A stretch of DNA of 64,000 nucleotides from Sepiola atlantica. Its lineage: Eukaryota; Mollusca; Cephalopoda; Sepiida; Sepiolidae. Of the stretch, positions 31,579 to 43,290 are shown in pieces. Numbering within the stretch: position 1 is the first letter of the stretch; every line of letters begins with the position of its first letter. The stretch covers positions 34,928,483 to 34,992,482 of the forward strand of contig OY744522.1 of NCBI GenBank assembly GCA_963556195.1, read 5' to 3'. The notes beneath the pieces are model-generated. The model searched no databases, was not told the origin of the DNA, and saw only the letters and a program-made list of their open reading frames with translations. The position numbers and the translations under genes were made by a program.

Positions 31579-33032
31579 GTAATTATGACAATTGACTACA
31601 ATATGAGACGTGATCAAAAACTCTGATTTCTTATTTTAATCTTTCGGATGAACCACCTTGATTGAAAAAAAAAAAAAATTTAATATGAACGTTATATTTA
31701 AAAATATGAATGTCATATTTACGACTCAGCACTTCTGGGAAAGGTATGAACTCAGAAATTTCGAATAAAGTGATCAATAATTTTCTGATGTCAATAAAAG
31801 TGACGGGAAAAACAGCAATTGAAGTCGTGATACAGCTACACCAATATGTATAGCTGTCATGTTCTCTCGCCCTTGCTTTCACTAACCATTCTGATCTACA
31901 TCTTTAATCTAAATGAATAAATAAATAAATCGAGCCGTTATTTCGTTTTTAATCCATGTTTTGCTTATTTCGCTTATGGCCCCTCCACACTGCTATTTCA
32001 TCAGGATTAATTGTCCCCCAAATTGTCCTCCAAAACCTTTGACCAGGTGGAGAGAGGGAAAAAAAAGGGTGGTTTTAGTAGTGCTCTGGAGACCGCCTTA
32101 ATTTTATCTATAATCATTTCAGTTTAAATGTTATAAAAAAAATTATATCGGGTCCCTATTTGCTTGCCTCCTCATGAGGGCAGAGTTAAACACAAAGTCG
32201 GTTTTTAATGTGGGTAAATCCAGCTCCCCAAAACGAGACACTCTGGATTAGGACAAAAATTTGAATTGCCTCAGTCTAGTAGGATTTCTCCTTCACTGAC
32301 TGAAGACAGAACATATGAAGGGTAGTATCAGGACATATACTACACTTTGCTCTTAGCCAAAAAGCCAAGGAACACTTAAAAAATGATACGGAGTCACTTT
32401 TAACAGTAACAGTATATAAAAAGAAAAAGAATCTTTACTAAGCATGACTCAAAGTTAAATTCCATCAACCTATAATTGTTACAATGTTAAATTTGAAAAC
32501 TTGCATTTCTTATAATGTAGAGCATTTTGGTAACGCTCTGGAGGCCTCTTTAGTTTTTGTTTTTTGTATCCTTACTTCAAATTTTATCAGAAAAAATTAT
32601 ATATAGTCGTTATTAAAAGTAACAACATATCCTTTAAAGTTATTGAACATGTGCATTAATCTGGCCCAAATTTCAATTCCATCAAAATACTTTCACAAAT
32701 CTTTCTGATATTAAATTTAAAAACTTGTATTCCTTGTAAAAGATGTAAAATTCTTTGAAGTAATTCTGAAAATTTCATGAAAATTCTGGTAATTCTCTGA
32801 TATTATTAAACGAGTCAAGAATTTTTCAGCTACAGCAGTTTGCAATGTAATCATAATAACAAATGCCATGCAAATTGGTTGAAAGTAATACCTACATCGA
32901 ACGTCAATCGTCATCTAATTATTAAAGGTGGGATAACTCTCATTGACTAATCTTACAGTCTTAATAAGTCTATTGATGTATTTGTCATGTCTTCATCAAT
33001 TTTTATCTCTATTTAAATATCCCATCAATCAG
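31579..33032. other. Intron 6
   Basis: AT-rich. The U2 snRNA-like fragment is listed separately. The phrases around 32145-32240 and 32540-32640 look like decayed repeat DNA. Nothing else recognised. Confidence 0.5.
32330..32375 (-). pseudogene. U2 snRNA-like fragment
   Basis: On the - strand TTGGCTTTTTGGCTAAGAGC and then AAAGTGTAGTATATGTCCTG resemble the first 45 bases of U2 snRNA (TTTTGGCTAAGAT, AAGTGTAGTAT, with the branch-site pairing GTAGTA). Several mismatches occur and the Sm site and 3' stem-loops are not evident, so a decayed retro-copy or a U2-derived repeat is more likely than a gene. Confidence 0.55.
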
Positions 33033-33206
33033 GCAGCTTCCCAGCTTCTCACGAGCAACGAGACAGGACTTGATGGTGAAGAAGCCGACGAAGGAAAGAG
33101 CAATTCTATTTCCGGAGTGCCGTACATTTTAATTGACTGCCACAGTAGCGAGAAACCTTTAATTGAACAGATTTTGAAGACGGAAAAACTCCCGCAAATA
33201 TCCGAG
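33033..33206 (+). CDS. HYDIN: HYDIN-like gene, exon 7
   Basis: 174 nt, phase 0 at both ends, between CATCAATCAG and GTAAAT. It opens with AASQLLTSNETG, has an acidic DGEEADEGK stretch, then VPYILIDCHSSEKPLIEQIL and a final KLPQISE. The folded half is one of the best-conserved HYDIN pieces in my memory: a strand IxIDC followed by a helix, right before the GLGPxGPP segment of the next exon. This exon and exon 8 carry most of the weight for the gene name. Confidence 0.85.
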
Positions 33207-36049
33207 GTAAATGTTTATATATCATCACTACGTATAACTACGAGATCTGTGTGTGTCTATGTGTTTCTCAACCCTACCAATTACTCACTCATGCTATCCC
33301 CTGGGTATGACCTCCAAACTACATCCAGTGATGAGGCCCCAACTTGGGGCTTTGGGGGTAGGGTGAAGTAACCCAAAAGTTACAACTGCTCCTAGGTCCA
33401 CTCTTTAAAAAAATCCCAAAGAAACTTTTTTTATGGCAAATACTACACCAGTGGTTTGAGATGTGGTGCACGTCAAAGATGAAGTCGTCTCCACCTGACC
33501 ACCGAGGTGAATGCCGCCACAAGTACAAGATATAAGTACAATGGGACGCGTAGTGATGGAAAGAGGCGAATAGGAGTGGAGGAAGGGGATCTATTAAACA
33601 GAAGAATGTCATCATTTGAAGGCTGTGATGTATTCATGCTAAGTGCATTTTCATTTTTTCTTCAATTACATCCAAAAATCAATATCCAAGAAGAAACCAG
33701 TCATTATGGAGTTGTTTTAACATTTCTAAAAGTGTTGTATTGTGCGGGGCTTAATAAAAATGACAACACAGGTATCTTAGGAAAATATAATAAGTATATT
33801 TATTTGTCGGTGATGATGAGGGTGGTGGTCAGAGAGGCTTTGTGCACAGGGAACTAGACGGTTGATTCTCTCCTAGGTTCGATCGTCAACTGACTGTCTT
33901 TTGATTTTCGGTTGTTATTATATAACGATTTTGTCGCCACCTGGACGACCTCATTGAGATTGCACTCGGTGACAGCTTGAACTTTATTTGACACTTCCAA
34001 AATCTGTCCATCTTTTCCTAACATGACACAACCGCACCTGGCAATATGATCTTTAACCTTTCCGACATCTCTGTTTCTTCTGACATCACTGTTTAAGTGA
34101 TTCTTGCAGGTGCATCCTTTTTTTTTTTGTCAGAAGAAACTTATCTTTTGACAATCGATCATATGTTGCCTCTTCCTGTGCAGGTGTTTGTCTGGTTGTG
34201 AGTTTTTTATTTTATTTTCAAATAACTTTTTGGTCATCCAACAATTATCTTATCAACTGACAATTGCCAGGTGCATCTGTTTTATCAACAACCTTTCCGT
34301 GCACTGACTCGGATATGTAACAAAATGTTTATCCAATAATTGGAAATAATTGTCTTTATCGCCGGAGAACAACAAAGTGGATAGAGTTTTTGTGAACATT
34401 ACTCGCCTTAAGCGAATAAATTTATAAATAAATACATTTAAATAAATATTTTAATATTTATGAAGTATCTCTACCTATGTAAAGATAGGTATGTATATAT
34501 GTTTGTATGTACAAGTATTCACTCGTAAACTAATTAACCGATCATTAGAACATATCTGCTAGGTGTAGTCAGTCCAAATGTGGGCTATATTTAGTTTAAT
34601 TTAGTTTTATGTGAAGGGGATAAGAATGCCTTTGTTAAAATTCAGATACTTTTGATTTTTGTGAAATTTTAAATATAGATATTAGACATCAATTAATAGA
34701 TATTCCCCAAATTTCAGTTTCTTTATAGTGTTTTAAATTGTTTTAAGGGTATAAATTGGGCACAACTTCCCATTTGAAAATTCAAATATATCAGATTTGC
34801 ATTAAATTTGATCCATAGTCATTGGATACTAATTAAGCAAGATTCCTGAATTTCAATTTCTTCTTAAATTTGAGACATTTTCTAGAATAAAAATCATGTA
34901 ATGAATTTTGATAAAAATTCGAAGAATGATTTTAAACATAAAGTTTAGCATCATCATATCTTAATTTTAATATTTATAAGAGGATATAAAAGTGGTGCAG
35001 AACTGTTCTGTTTGGGGAATTAATTTTTAATCATCCTGGGAAGGATATTCTTCTAGTTTATTATATGATACAGCACATGTAATTATGAAATATTTATGAA
35101 AATAAACCAAAAATACATAAATAAATATGAATACATAAATGCATAAATGAATACATTTATAAATACAACAAAATGAATGCAACAAAATGAATACAACAAA
35201 ATGAATACAACAAAATGAATACAACAAAATGAATGCAACAAAATGAATACAACAAAATGAATACAACAAAATGAATGCAACGAAATGAATACAACGAAAT
35301 GAATACAACAAAATGAATGCAACAGAATGAATACAACAAAATAAATACAACAAAATAGATGCAACAAAATGAATACAACAAAATGAATACAACAAAATGA
35401 ATGCAACGAAATGAATACAACAAAATGAATGCAACAAAATGAATGCAACAAAATGAATACAACAAAATGAATGCAACAGAATGAATACAATAAAATAAAT
35501 ACAACAAAATGAATGCAACAAAATGAATACAACAAAATGAATACAACAAAATGATAGCAACAAAATAAATACAACAAAATGAATACAACAAAATGAATGC
35601 AACAAAATGAATACAACAAAATGAATGCAACAAAATAAATACAACAAAATAAATACAACAAAATAAATACAACAAAATGAATACAACAAAATGAATGCAA
35701 CAAAATGAATGCAACAAAATAAATACAACAAAATAAATACAACAAAATGAATACAACAAAATGAATACAACAAAATGATAGCAACAAAATAAATACAACA
35801 AAATGAATACAACAAAATGAATGCAACAAAATGAATACAACAAAATGAATGCAACAAAATAAATACAACAAAATGAATACAACAAAATGAATACAACAAA
35901 ATGAATACAACAAAATGAATGCAACAAAATAAATACAACAAAATAAATGCAACGGTTTTAGAAACAAGTGTAACACACTTTTTTTTTGATTTAGCGCCAT
36001 TGTACTATTTATAGCATTTAATCGTTTTTTTTTTGTCTTCTCTTTGTAG
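33207..36049. other. Intron 7
   Basis: Contains an inverted SINE-like piece at about 33290-33420, plain AT-rich DNA to 35150 and the 14-bp minisatellite. The open frame at 33507-33857 has no recognisable domain. Confidence 0.5.
35155..35955. repeat. 14-bp minisatellite, about 57 copies
   Basis: Unit AACAAAATGAATAC with G/A variants (AATGC, AATAAA). Because 14 x 3 = 42, the - strand stays open in all three frames for 250-330 codons, each giving a 14-residue Phe/Cys/Ile repeat. These are not genes. Confidence 0.95.
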
Positions 36050-36201
36050 GTTTTAGAGGGTCTGGGACTCGGTCCCAAAGGACCACCAATCCCTCCTCCT
36101 GCAATATTTTCTGTGGTACCCTACCCTGTGAAGAGACGGGCTTCAGCTACAGCGGACATTTCCAAACATTACACATTTGTTGCATCCTCTCCCGATGATC
36201 C
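36050..36201 (+). CDS. HYDIN: HYDIN-like gene, exon 8
   Basis: 152 nt between TCTTTGTAG and GTAAGT. In phase 0 it reads GLGLGPKGPPIPPPAIFSVV, then PYPVKRR, SATADISKHYTFVASSP and DDP with two bases over. The Gly-Pro-rich turn followed by FSVVPYP is the motif that made me assign the gene to HYDIN. It forms the connector between the helical linker and the following segment. Borders are strong and phase matches exon 9. Confidence 0.87.
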
Positions 36202-36350
36202 GTAAGTTTGATTTTGTGCCACGTCTTTAAGGTTTTCCTTGATATTTCGTTTGTTTAGAGAAATTTAAAGACATCATGAAATCACTAATCGAGTGATCAT
36301 CATCATTGCCCGGGCCACACACGTTCGCTTTTTATTTCATTAGTTTAGAC
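36202..36350. other. Intron 8, start
   Basis: Short unique stretch to the hAT MITE. The final 8 bases, GTTTAGAC, are the left target duplication of that MITE. Confidence 0.6.
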
Positions 36351-36958
36351 CAGGGGCGGGCTACCTCCAGCCACATTAGGCCCGCGAAGGCTTAGCGTCC
36401 AGCCCGCCACCCTTTTATTCTTTATTATTGCAATCTGGCCCGCGGACCTCCCAGTAAAACTCATATCATTTTGTTACATAGACGTAAAAGTAGGTTTCAA
36501 TTAAGATTTACAGTGGGATAAAAATGTATAAACATCAGTGAGCGATGATGCATGTATATTTCATTTTTCTTTAACTATTAATTTCAAATCCTTGGCCTGA
36601 GATAAAAATAGAAAAAGAGAAAGAGAGAGGCAAAGAGGAAACGAGAGACGAGAAAAGGGCATAAAACAGAGAACTTATGTGAGGTGAGTCAAAACGAATG
36701 CTGGATCAACTTGCTACATCCCCGTCATTATTTTTTATGGTTCCAAAATGGCTCTTCGTCGGCGCCTTTTATAACATCACATACAGAAGTCTCTTGAGAA
36801 AAAATATCAGATTTGTAGAGTGTTCAATGCAATTTTTTGTACAATTTATCCATGTAAATAAAATATAGTAATTCTGAGATTTCGTTTTTCACTCCAGCCC
36901 GCGATCTCCTTCCTAAAGTCTCATCTGGCCCTCACTCTGAAAAGGTTGCCCGCCCCTG
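36351..36958. mobile_element. hAT-type MITE, 608 bp
   Basis: Terminal inverted repeats CAGGGGCGGGCTACC and GGTTGCCCGCCCCTG (one or two mismatches). Flanks GTTTAGAC and CTTTAGAC form an 8-bp duplication with one mismatch, and the right copy fits the hAT preference nTnnnnAn. No transposase frame. AGGCCCGCG and CTGGCCCGCGG phrases near the ends are subterminal repeats. Confidence 0.9.
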
Positions 36959-36966
36959 CTTTAGAC

Positions 36967-37445
36967 CAATGTGGCTATACCATTCGAAGTAAATTTACTA
37001 AATGAACACATTATTATTTTCTTGCACAATTTAGTGTTTAACTTGAAAGACATAATTAGAAATGAATTGAAAAGTGTTCACTCTAACAAGCAACTCTAAA
37101 CAGCTTTGACCGCAGATGCTGTATGATCCGATCAGTAATGGAACCTGGAAGAATGTTTTGATAACACACGCAAGATGAAGAAGTCACAGTTATTAGCATC
37201 AAGCAATAATGGATTACTGTATGAAGTTTGAATTATGTGAAGTTGGTCCATGTGACTTGGAGAGAATTAGTCAGAATACACTGCATGCCCTTTGTGGACT
37301 GCGCTCAACTCACTGCCGACATCCATAACATCACTTTTTGTGTCTTATTGAGATGTATCTTTAAACCAAATTTCAATTCTGTAACTGCTCAGTCAATAAA
37401 TTTATGGGTAGACATGTAAATGCACAATATATGTACATATGTCGT
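36967..37445. other. Intron 8, unique stretch
   Basis: AT-rich DNA. An open frame at 37228-37419 has no domain. Nothing recognised. Confidence 0.5.
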
Positions 37446-38062
37446 ATTTTATTGGTCCCCCGATTTATAAAATCGAGGGACTTATGTTTTGAGGTACGTC
37501 CGTCCGTCCGTCCGTCTGTCCGGATTTTTCTCCGCAACCATCCATTGAATTTCTCTGAAATTTTGCATGAAGTTGTAACTTTGGTCAGGTTAGTAAGTGA
37601 CATTCTCCGATTTTTGAAAAAAAATCTGGTTAGCCCCCCAGGGGGTCAAAAGGCCCCGAAATGGCAAAAAATGACATTTTTTGCCCCATAACTTTTCATC
37701 CATCCATTCAATTTCTCTGAAACTTGGCCAAAATGTGGAGGCAATTGTTCCTGATAGAAAATAAGTATCGCTGACCTTGGAAAAAATCTGGTTCGCGCCC
37801 CCAGGGGGTCAAAAGCCCCCAAAATGGCAAAAAATGACCCTTTTCTCCCATAACGTTTTATCCATTCATTCAATTTTTCTGAAACTTGGCCAAAAAATAG
37901 AGGAAACTGTTCTGGATATAAAATGAGCATCCTTGACCTCATAAAAACTCTGGTTCGCGCCCCCAGGAGGTCAAAGGGGAGTCAAAAATGCCCCAAATTG
38001 CCCAAATTTATTGCATTTTACACTCGCCACATCGAGTCACATACAGAGAGGGACCACGCACG
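37446..38062. repeat. Dispersed repeat with three internal copies
   Basis: Starts with a short hairpin (CCCCCGATTTATAAAATCGAGGG, at 37458-37480) and a CGTCCGTCCGTCTGTC run, then three diverged copies of a block of about 150-160 bp. Landmarks are TTCAATTTCTCTGAAA, GGCCAAAA and CTGGTTCGCGCCCCCAGG (near 37540-37660, 37700-37815 and 37860-37970). No coding capacity; element class unknown. Confidence 0.7.
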
Positions 38063-38953
38063 CGCAGCTTGTTTATTTAGATAAATTTCCAGCCATTTTG
38101 AATATTTTGAGAATCATAATACAAGGTTGTAAAGGTGGCGATCACCTAATCATTGTTGTCAGGCTTATTTAAAAAAATTTTTTTTATGGAATTTGCTCCA
38201 GACAAGGCATTAAGCCACTTGATGTAAGGAACTAAAAAAAAAAAATCTACTTCAAGGTCAAAAACTAGCCAAGTGTTAGGTGGATAGATTCCGACCCAGA
38301 AAACAGCAATTCTTCTCCCTTTGTCAGAAACATCGCTCATGGAATGTGAGGACTAAAGGACAAAATAAGGGAAACGAGAGTTACGAGGCTGCCGAAAGTA
38401 AACCCAAGGTCCTCTTTAGCTTGAGTCGATAGCGGCAGGAGATAACGATGCTAATTAGGATAAAGGTGATAATTTAAGTAATTGAAGATGATTAAAAAAA
38501 ACTTTGTGTGTGACCCTGCATCTTAACACTATAATTTATTTTCAAAAACTTTACTTGGAACCCATTGAATTCACCATGGTGTAAATTTCATGAAGTAATT
38601 TTTAAATGTTAATTTTTCTCTATGTATATAAAGAAAAATTTGATAATGTTTGTATTTTTTCATTTGTCTGATGAGTAAATCGTTCCATATAAACTCACTG
38701 CTTTTTGGAAGAATATTATAGCATCTACTTTTCAACCAATTTTTTCATATTGTTTGTGTTATTGGTTGGCTCTTTTGTTTTACGGCATATCAGCCTTTTG
38801 CGAAATTTAGTCATTTTGATACAAAGGCTCTTTGAAAAGTTATCCATGATGTAAATTTATTTGTATACCAGTTGTTGCAGTGATCAAAGGATCCCCCAAA
38901 CTCCCAGATTTAGGCCTCACTACCAGAAGCACTTTCATCAAACCTAAACCTGA
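38063..38953. other. Intron 8, between repeat and hAT element
   Basis: AT-rich, with a SINE-like piece at about 38755-38950 (TTTTACGGCATATCAGCC; ACTTTCATCAAACCTAAACC) related to 17150 and 19365. The left target duplication CTTTGTAT is at 38954-38961. Confidence 0.55.
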
Positions 38954-39284
38954 CTTTGTATCAGGCACGTAGCCAGGCTTCTAACTTAGGGGGGCAAGGA
39001 ATTTTTAGGAGGGGCAAAACTAATATTGATATTCTAATATGAGTGACGTTTTGGTTCAGTGTGTGTGTGTACTGATATATAAATATAAATAAGTAGTAAA
39101 AAAAATTCAATTTCTTTTATATAATCTAAATATATTGTTGTGTATTTCGGTAGGTACATGTAAATAACAACATAAGCATAGTAAAGCACATAAAGCATAG
39201 TAAACACAGTAATAATAACATAAAGTTCGTAAAATAAGGTAGCTACTTGCTAGCTCTACAGAATTCTATTATAATCTCTTATTT

Positions 39285-41490
39285 TTATAGTTATTGAAAT
39301 GCGCAAGGATGAGCTCTCTGTCAATGTTTCTCAGCAAATCTTTTTCAAGGAATATGAGGCAGAGTGAGGTCAGTCTTTCTGTTGACATCAAAGATCGCAT
39401 TCTTGTTTTGATGCGCTTCACTGAAGAGAATAGTCTTTCAACGGTTACTCAGGTCTGTGGGATGGTAAGGCGCAATTGCAATACTCTATGCATCGATGGA
39501 AAAATATCCCTGTCACATTGTTCGAATAATTCTGAAAGTCCCAGATCTTCGGTAGGGAGACGTCGCTGAATGTAGTTCTTGAATATTTCCATCTCACTCT
39601 CCTTTACCAAAACACGATACAGTGGGCCTAGCTGTTTCAGTGTCTTACTGTCCATGAATGATTCTGATGACTTGTTACACACTGCAGCAGCTTTCATCAC
39701 TGCACATTGAGCATTTCCAAATCAAGCACAGAGTTCTCCTCTAATGTGCCCCAGCAACTGTCGGAGTACCAAATCAAAATCTTCCACTGTACCCACACAG
39801 TTATGGCCAATGGAACTAGTCACTAATGTGCCATCTAATTTTCTGGATAACTTTCATGTTCTTTCAGATGGCCGAGTATCAATATCCGTGATATCGTACT
39901 TTGTGGCAAGCTCCAATACATACTTCACCACTTTCTCTGTATCGAATGATTCTGCGTGTTCAAGTAGTGTTTCCACCAAGCTAATAGCTGTCTCCGCATT
40001 TGTTTGTTTCTTTTGCAGACCTTTGGTCACAACATCTGTATAGTCATATAATCTTCCAAAAAAGATTAGGAGCACTAGGAACTTCTTTGTCTGAATTGCC
40101 TTCAGTAGAGCAATAGCAGAAAGTTTTGTTTCAGCAGCAGGATCATTTTGAAAGGATGTAAGGGTGTCCAAAATTATATCAAAACGGCGCAAGAACTTTT
40201 CAACCTCTAAGGATCTGGAAGACCACCTGGTTGTAGATGAATGGGTCAGTTCCAATTGTGGGTCTTTCGGATACAACATCTTCTGGATTTCCAGGTACTG
40301 GGAATGACGTTTTGTACTTGTCATGAAAGTGTCTCGAAGAATGTCTTAATGGCAAGATCAATCTCAGTGACAGATGCGAGAACTAAATTCAGCCTGTGAG
40401 ATGCACAGTGCACATACTGGGCATTTGTATAGCCAGCCCTTTTCATCAGAGATTGGACACCACCACGCTTACCTGACATCACACTTGCACCATTGTATCC
40501 TTGCCCAACACACATCTCCTTCTCCAAGTTCATAGACCGTAGCATACTTTGCAGCTGTTCTGAAATACTGGCAGCAGATAAGTCATACAGCTCCATGAAA
40601 CCAATGGCCCGTTCATGAACTTTTCCTCCGTGCAGAAACCTTAATGAAACACTAAGTAATTCTTTGTTAGAGATGTCCTTAACCTCATCAGCTAAAACCG
40701 CATAATATCCGGCTTCCTGAACCTGGTCCCTGATTTCCTCTAACAGAACCTTCTGTGCTGAAAGGAGTAAATCATTTTGAATCTCTGGGCTTAACATTTG
40801 TGTATTTCTCGGAAGTTTCTCCAAGCGTTGTTGAATAGTTGGGTCATACTTAGATAAAAGTGAGAGTAATTTCAAAAAGTTTCCTCTGTTTAGTGATTCT
40901 TTGCTTTCGTCATCACCTCTCAGTGCTATCTCATTCTCTGCACAGAATAATACTATGCCCAGTACTGCCAGGAGATGCTGTTTGTGCTCACCGATTAATT
41001 TCTTGTCTCGGTAGCATTGATCCAGGAGTTGATCCACTCTCCCTACTTTCTGAACATTTTTTAAGGAGATCCGAACCTTGTCCGCTTCTTTGTGGACATC
41101 AGTGTCATTATGTGCTTTCAATTTTTGTCTAATTTTCCTCCAGTTACGAAAGTCAAACTCTGTCCAGACTCTACTTTCCTCCCGTCGTAAATGTCCAAAA
41201 TTCCTGCATGTATGACAAAAGATACCATTCTTCTGGATGCTGTACTCGATCCATTCAAATTTGGCGTACCACTGACTTGAAAAACGACGTCCCTCACTGA
41301 GACTTCCACCAGTAGCCTGATTCTTTGGGAACTTGATTCTTGGTTGAACCGATGGCTCTCCTTTTTCAGATAAATCAGAAACTGTTGATAGATCTGATGA
41401 AAGAGGGACCGACTGTTGATGTGATGAAGTAGGTTCTGATGATAGAATTAAAGAACTTGTTTTTTTTTTATTAATTTTTTTTACGTTCAT
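39285..41490 (-). pseudogene. hAT transposase, ZMYM1/TTF-finger type, broken
   Basis: From ATG 41490, 389 codons are open. An N-terminal basic, Ser-rich part is followed by a TTF-type zinc finger region (WYAKFEWIEYSIQKNGIFCH, then a C-x2-C/H pattern). The DUF4371-like catalytic first half comes next, with YYAVLADEVKDISNKELLS (acidic residues) and CVGQGYNGASVMSG; YVHCASHRLNLVL follows. A frameshift near 40322 leads to the second half (TRWSSRSLEVEKFLRRFD) with in-frame stops at 39854, about 39727 and 39449. The C-terminal dimerisation domain is still visible to about 39290 (TVERLFSSVKRIKTRMRS). Not functional. Confidence 0.9.
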
Positions 41491-41815
41491 CCGCTTTTGT
41501 CCGTGTTTGAATTATTTTGGTGGCCTTTTGTCCGGTGAGCTTTTGTCCGGTCGCGATCAGCATTTTATTTTTAGAACATTAACATTTTTATTGACATGTA
41601 AAACGACTGCAGATTTGCATATATCATGTATGGAAGGTAGCTTGAGAAATAATCTCATGATGACTAAAGAGAAAATGAATACGGAAAATAATTTTACTGA
41701 AATCTGAAATTGCGTGTGTGTATGTGGCAAACGAAATCGCCAGATTTTAAAGAAAAAAATCGCTAGCCGCTAGATCCAAATTTTACTAGCCAGATTCAAA
41801 TCAAAATCGCCAGAT

Positions 41816-41829
41816 TGGCAACACTGGTA
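41816..41829. other. Possible terminus of a nested element
   Basis: GATTGGCAACACTG reads CAGTGTTGCCAATC on the - strand, a form common at transposon ends, preceded by repeated CGCTAG/GCCAGATT motifs at 41740-41815. No matching opposite end was found. Confidence 0.35.
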
Positions 41830-41932
41830 GAATAGTAACTTGTCTTGCCCTTGCTAACATTTATTTGCTGCACATTTATTTTTTCACTCTTTTTTCGTTC
41901 TTCCATTCTGTTGATTATAGTAAAACATTCCC

Positions 41933-42918
41933 CAATTTTTACTATATCTTTTGTTTATTAAATTGTTAGGTGAAAATACAGAATAGCTAACAAAGCACCC
42001 CCTCTCTCCATGTTAAGAATGGCTTTCTAAATAATGTTATTATTTCACCGGGTTCGTAATTAAATTACGAGATTAAATCCATCATAATGCATTTAGGTTT
42101 CTTTGTAAACAAGTCAGCCATTATAATATTTTGTTAATAATTTAAAAATATATCAATTATTTCGTCTCTGTTCGAAATTTGAAAGGCATTTGGAAGTATT
42201 TAAACTATCGAATAGAAAGTCATTTGAACTGGCTTTTAAATGCTTAGAAAATCATGTATTTAAAAAAGCAAAATTGTTTTTCTTGTCATGAAATTAATTT
42301 ATTAGTTATTTGTTTGTAAATGTAATTCAGTTTTTTAATCTCTGGTGGCCATCTTGCCTAAAAGTAAGTTTATTTACTACTTTTTAAATTTATTTACTTC
42401 TTTCAAATTAATCGTTGAAAGGTCGGAAAAGAATCAGAAAAATACAGCCGACTTATTGTCTGCCATTTTGGCTATGAAACGACGAATTAACCACTTCATC
42501 TTACAGTGATTTACCAATTTTGAAGTAAAAAAAAACGACTCGACGAGCGGCCGATTTTAAACACATCCATTTTCCCGCCGAAATTAAAGCATTGAATTAC
42601 AGTTACAAAAAATAAATTAGGAATGTATTTCATGACAAGGAAAACAAATTTCCTTTCAAATTTCGAACAGACACAGAATTATTTGATATTTTTTCAATTA
42701 TTAACAAAATATTAAAATGGCTGACTTGTTTACAAAGAAACCTAAATGCATTATGATGGATTTAATCTTGTAATTTAATTACGAACCGGGTTGAAATAAT
42801 AACATTATTTAGAAAGCCATTCTTAACATAGGGGAAGCGTGGGGGGGGGGGGGGGCTTTGAAAACTATTCTGTACTTTTACCTAAGAATGTAATAAACAA
42901 AAGATATAGTAAAAATTG
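41933..42918. mobile_element. Foldback element, 986 bp
   Basis: Arms 41933-about 42340 and about 42590-42918 are reverse complements: outer end CAATTTTTACTATATCTTTT, inner landmarks TTAAGAATGGCTTTCTAAAT and GTTCGAAATTTGAAAG. The left arm has an extra segment of about 70 bp near 42192-42265. A G run at 42841-42856 replaces a C-rich site in the left arm. No coding capacity. It lies inside the hAT element. Confidence 0.88.
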
Positions 42919-43227
42919 AATTTAACTTGAAAATCTTATCTAAAAAATAGCCCAGTCCGTAAACTGCACAAGTACCAAAAAGATAACACAATAAGTGTTC
43001 TTTATTGGTCGGGCGTAGCCCCGTATTTACAACTATATCCCCCGCAAGTACGGTTCTAAAATCTTTTTACAATCGATATATCTTCCCTAATTAATTACCG
43101 ACTTTTCCTACTTTGCCAAAATTGCCAAATTTTCCATTGTCAAATTTTCATTTGCCGAATATTCAGGGCACCCCTTTTTTCTTTCAATTTACAAAATATC
43201 TATTGTTTTTAAATATTGGTGTAAAAA

Positions 43228-43290
43228 TATAAGTCTCGATGTATTGCTTCTAAATAGGGGGTATTTAGAAGCAAGACATCGAGACTTATA
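43228..43290. repeat. Hairpin: 29-bp stem, 5-base G loop
   Basis: 43228-43256 and 43262-43290 are reverse complements with one mismatch (ATAAGTCTCGATGT arm), separated by GGGGG. Confidence 0.92.

Noticed and set aside
33507..33857. 116-codon open frame
   Set aside because: No domain, no splice borders, mixed composition; lies in an intron next to SINE-like DNA.
35027..36078. Three long - strand open frames (256-331 codons)
   Set aside because: They are translations of a 14-bp minisatellite and share no feature of a gene; exon 8 of the host gene overlaps on the other strand.
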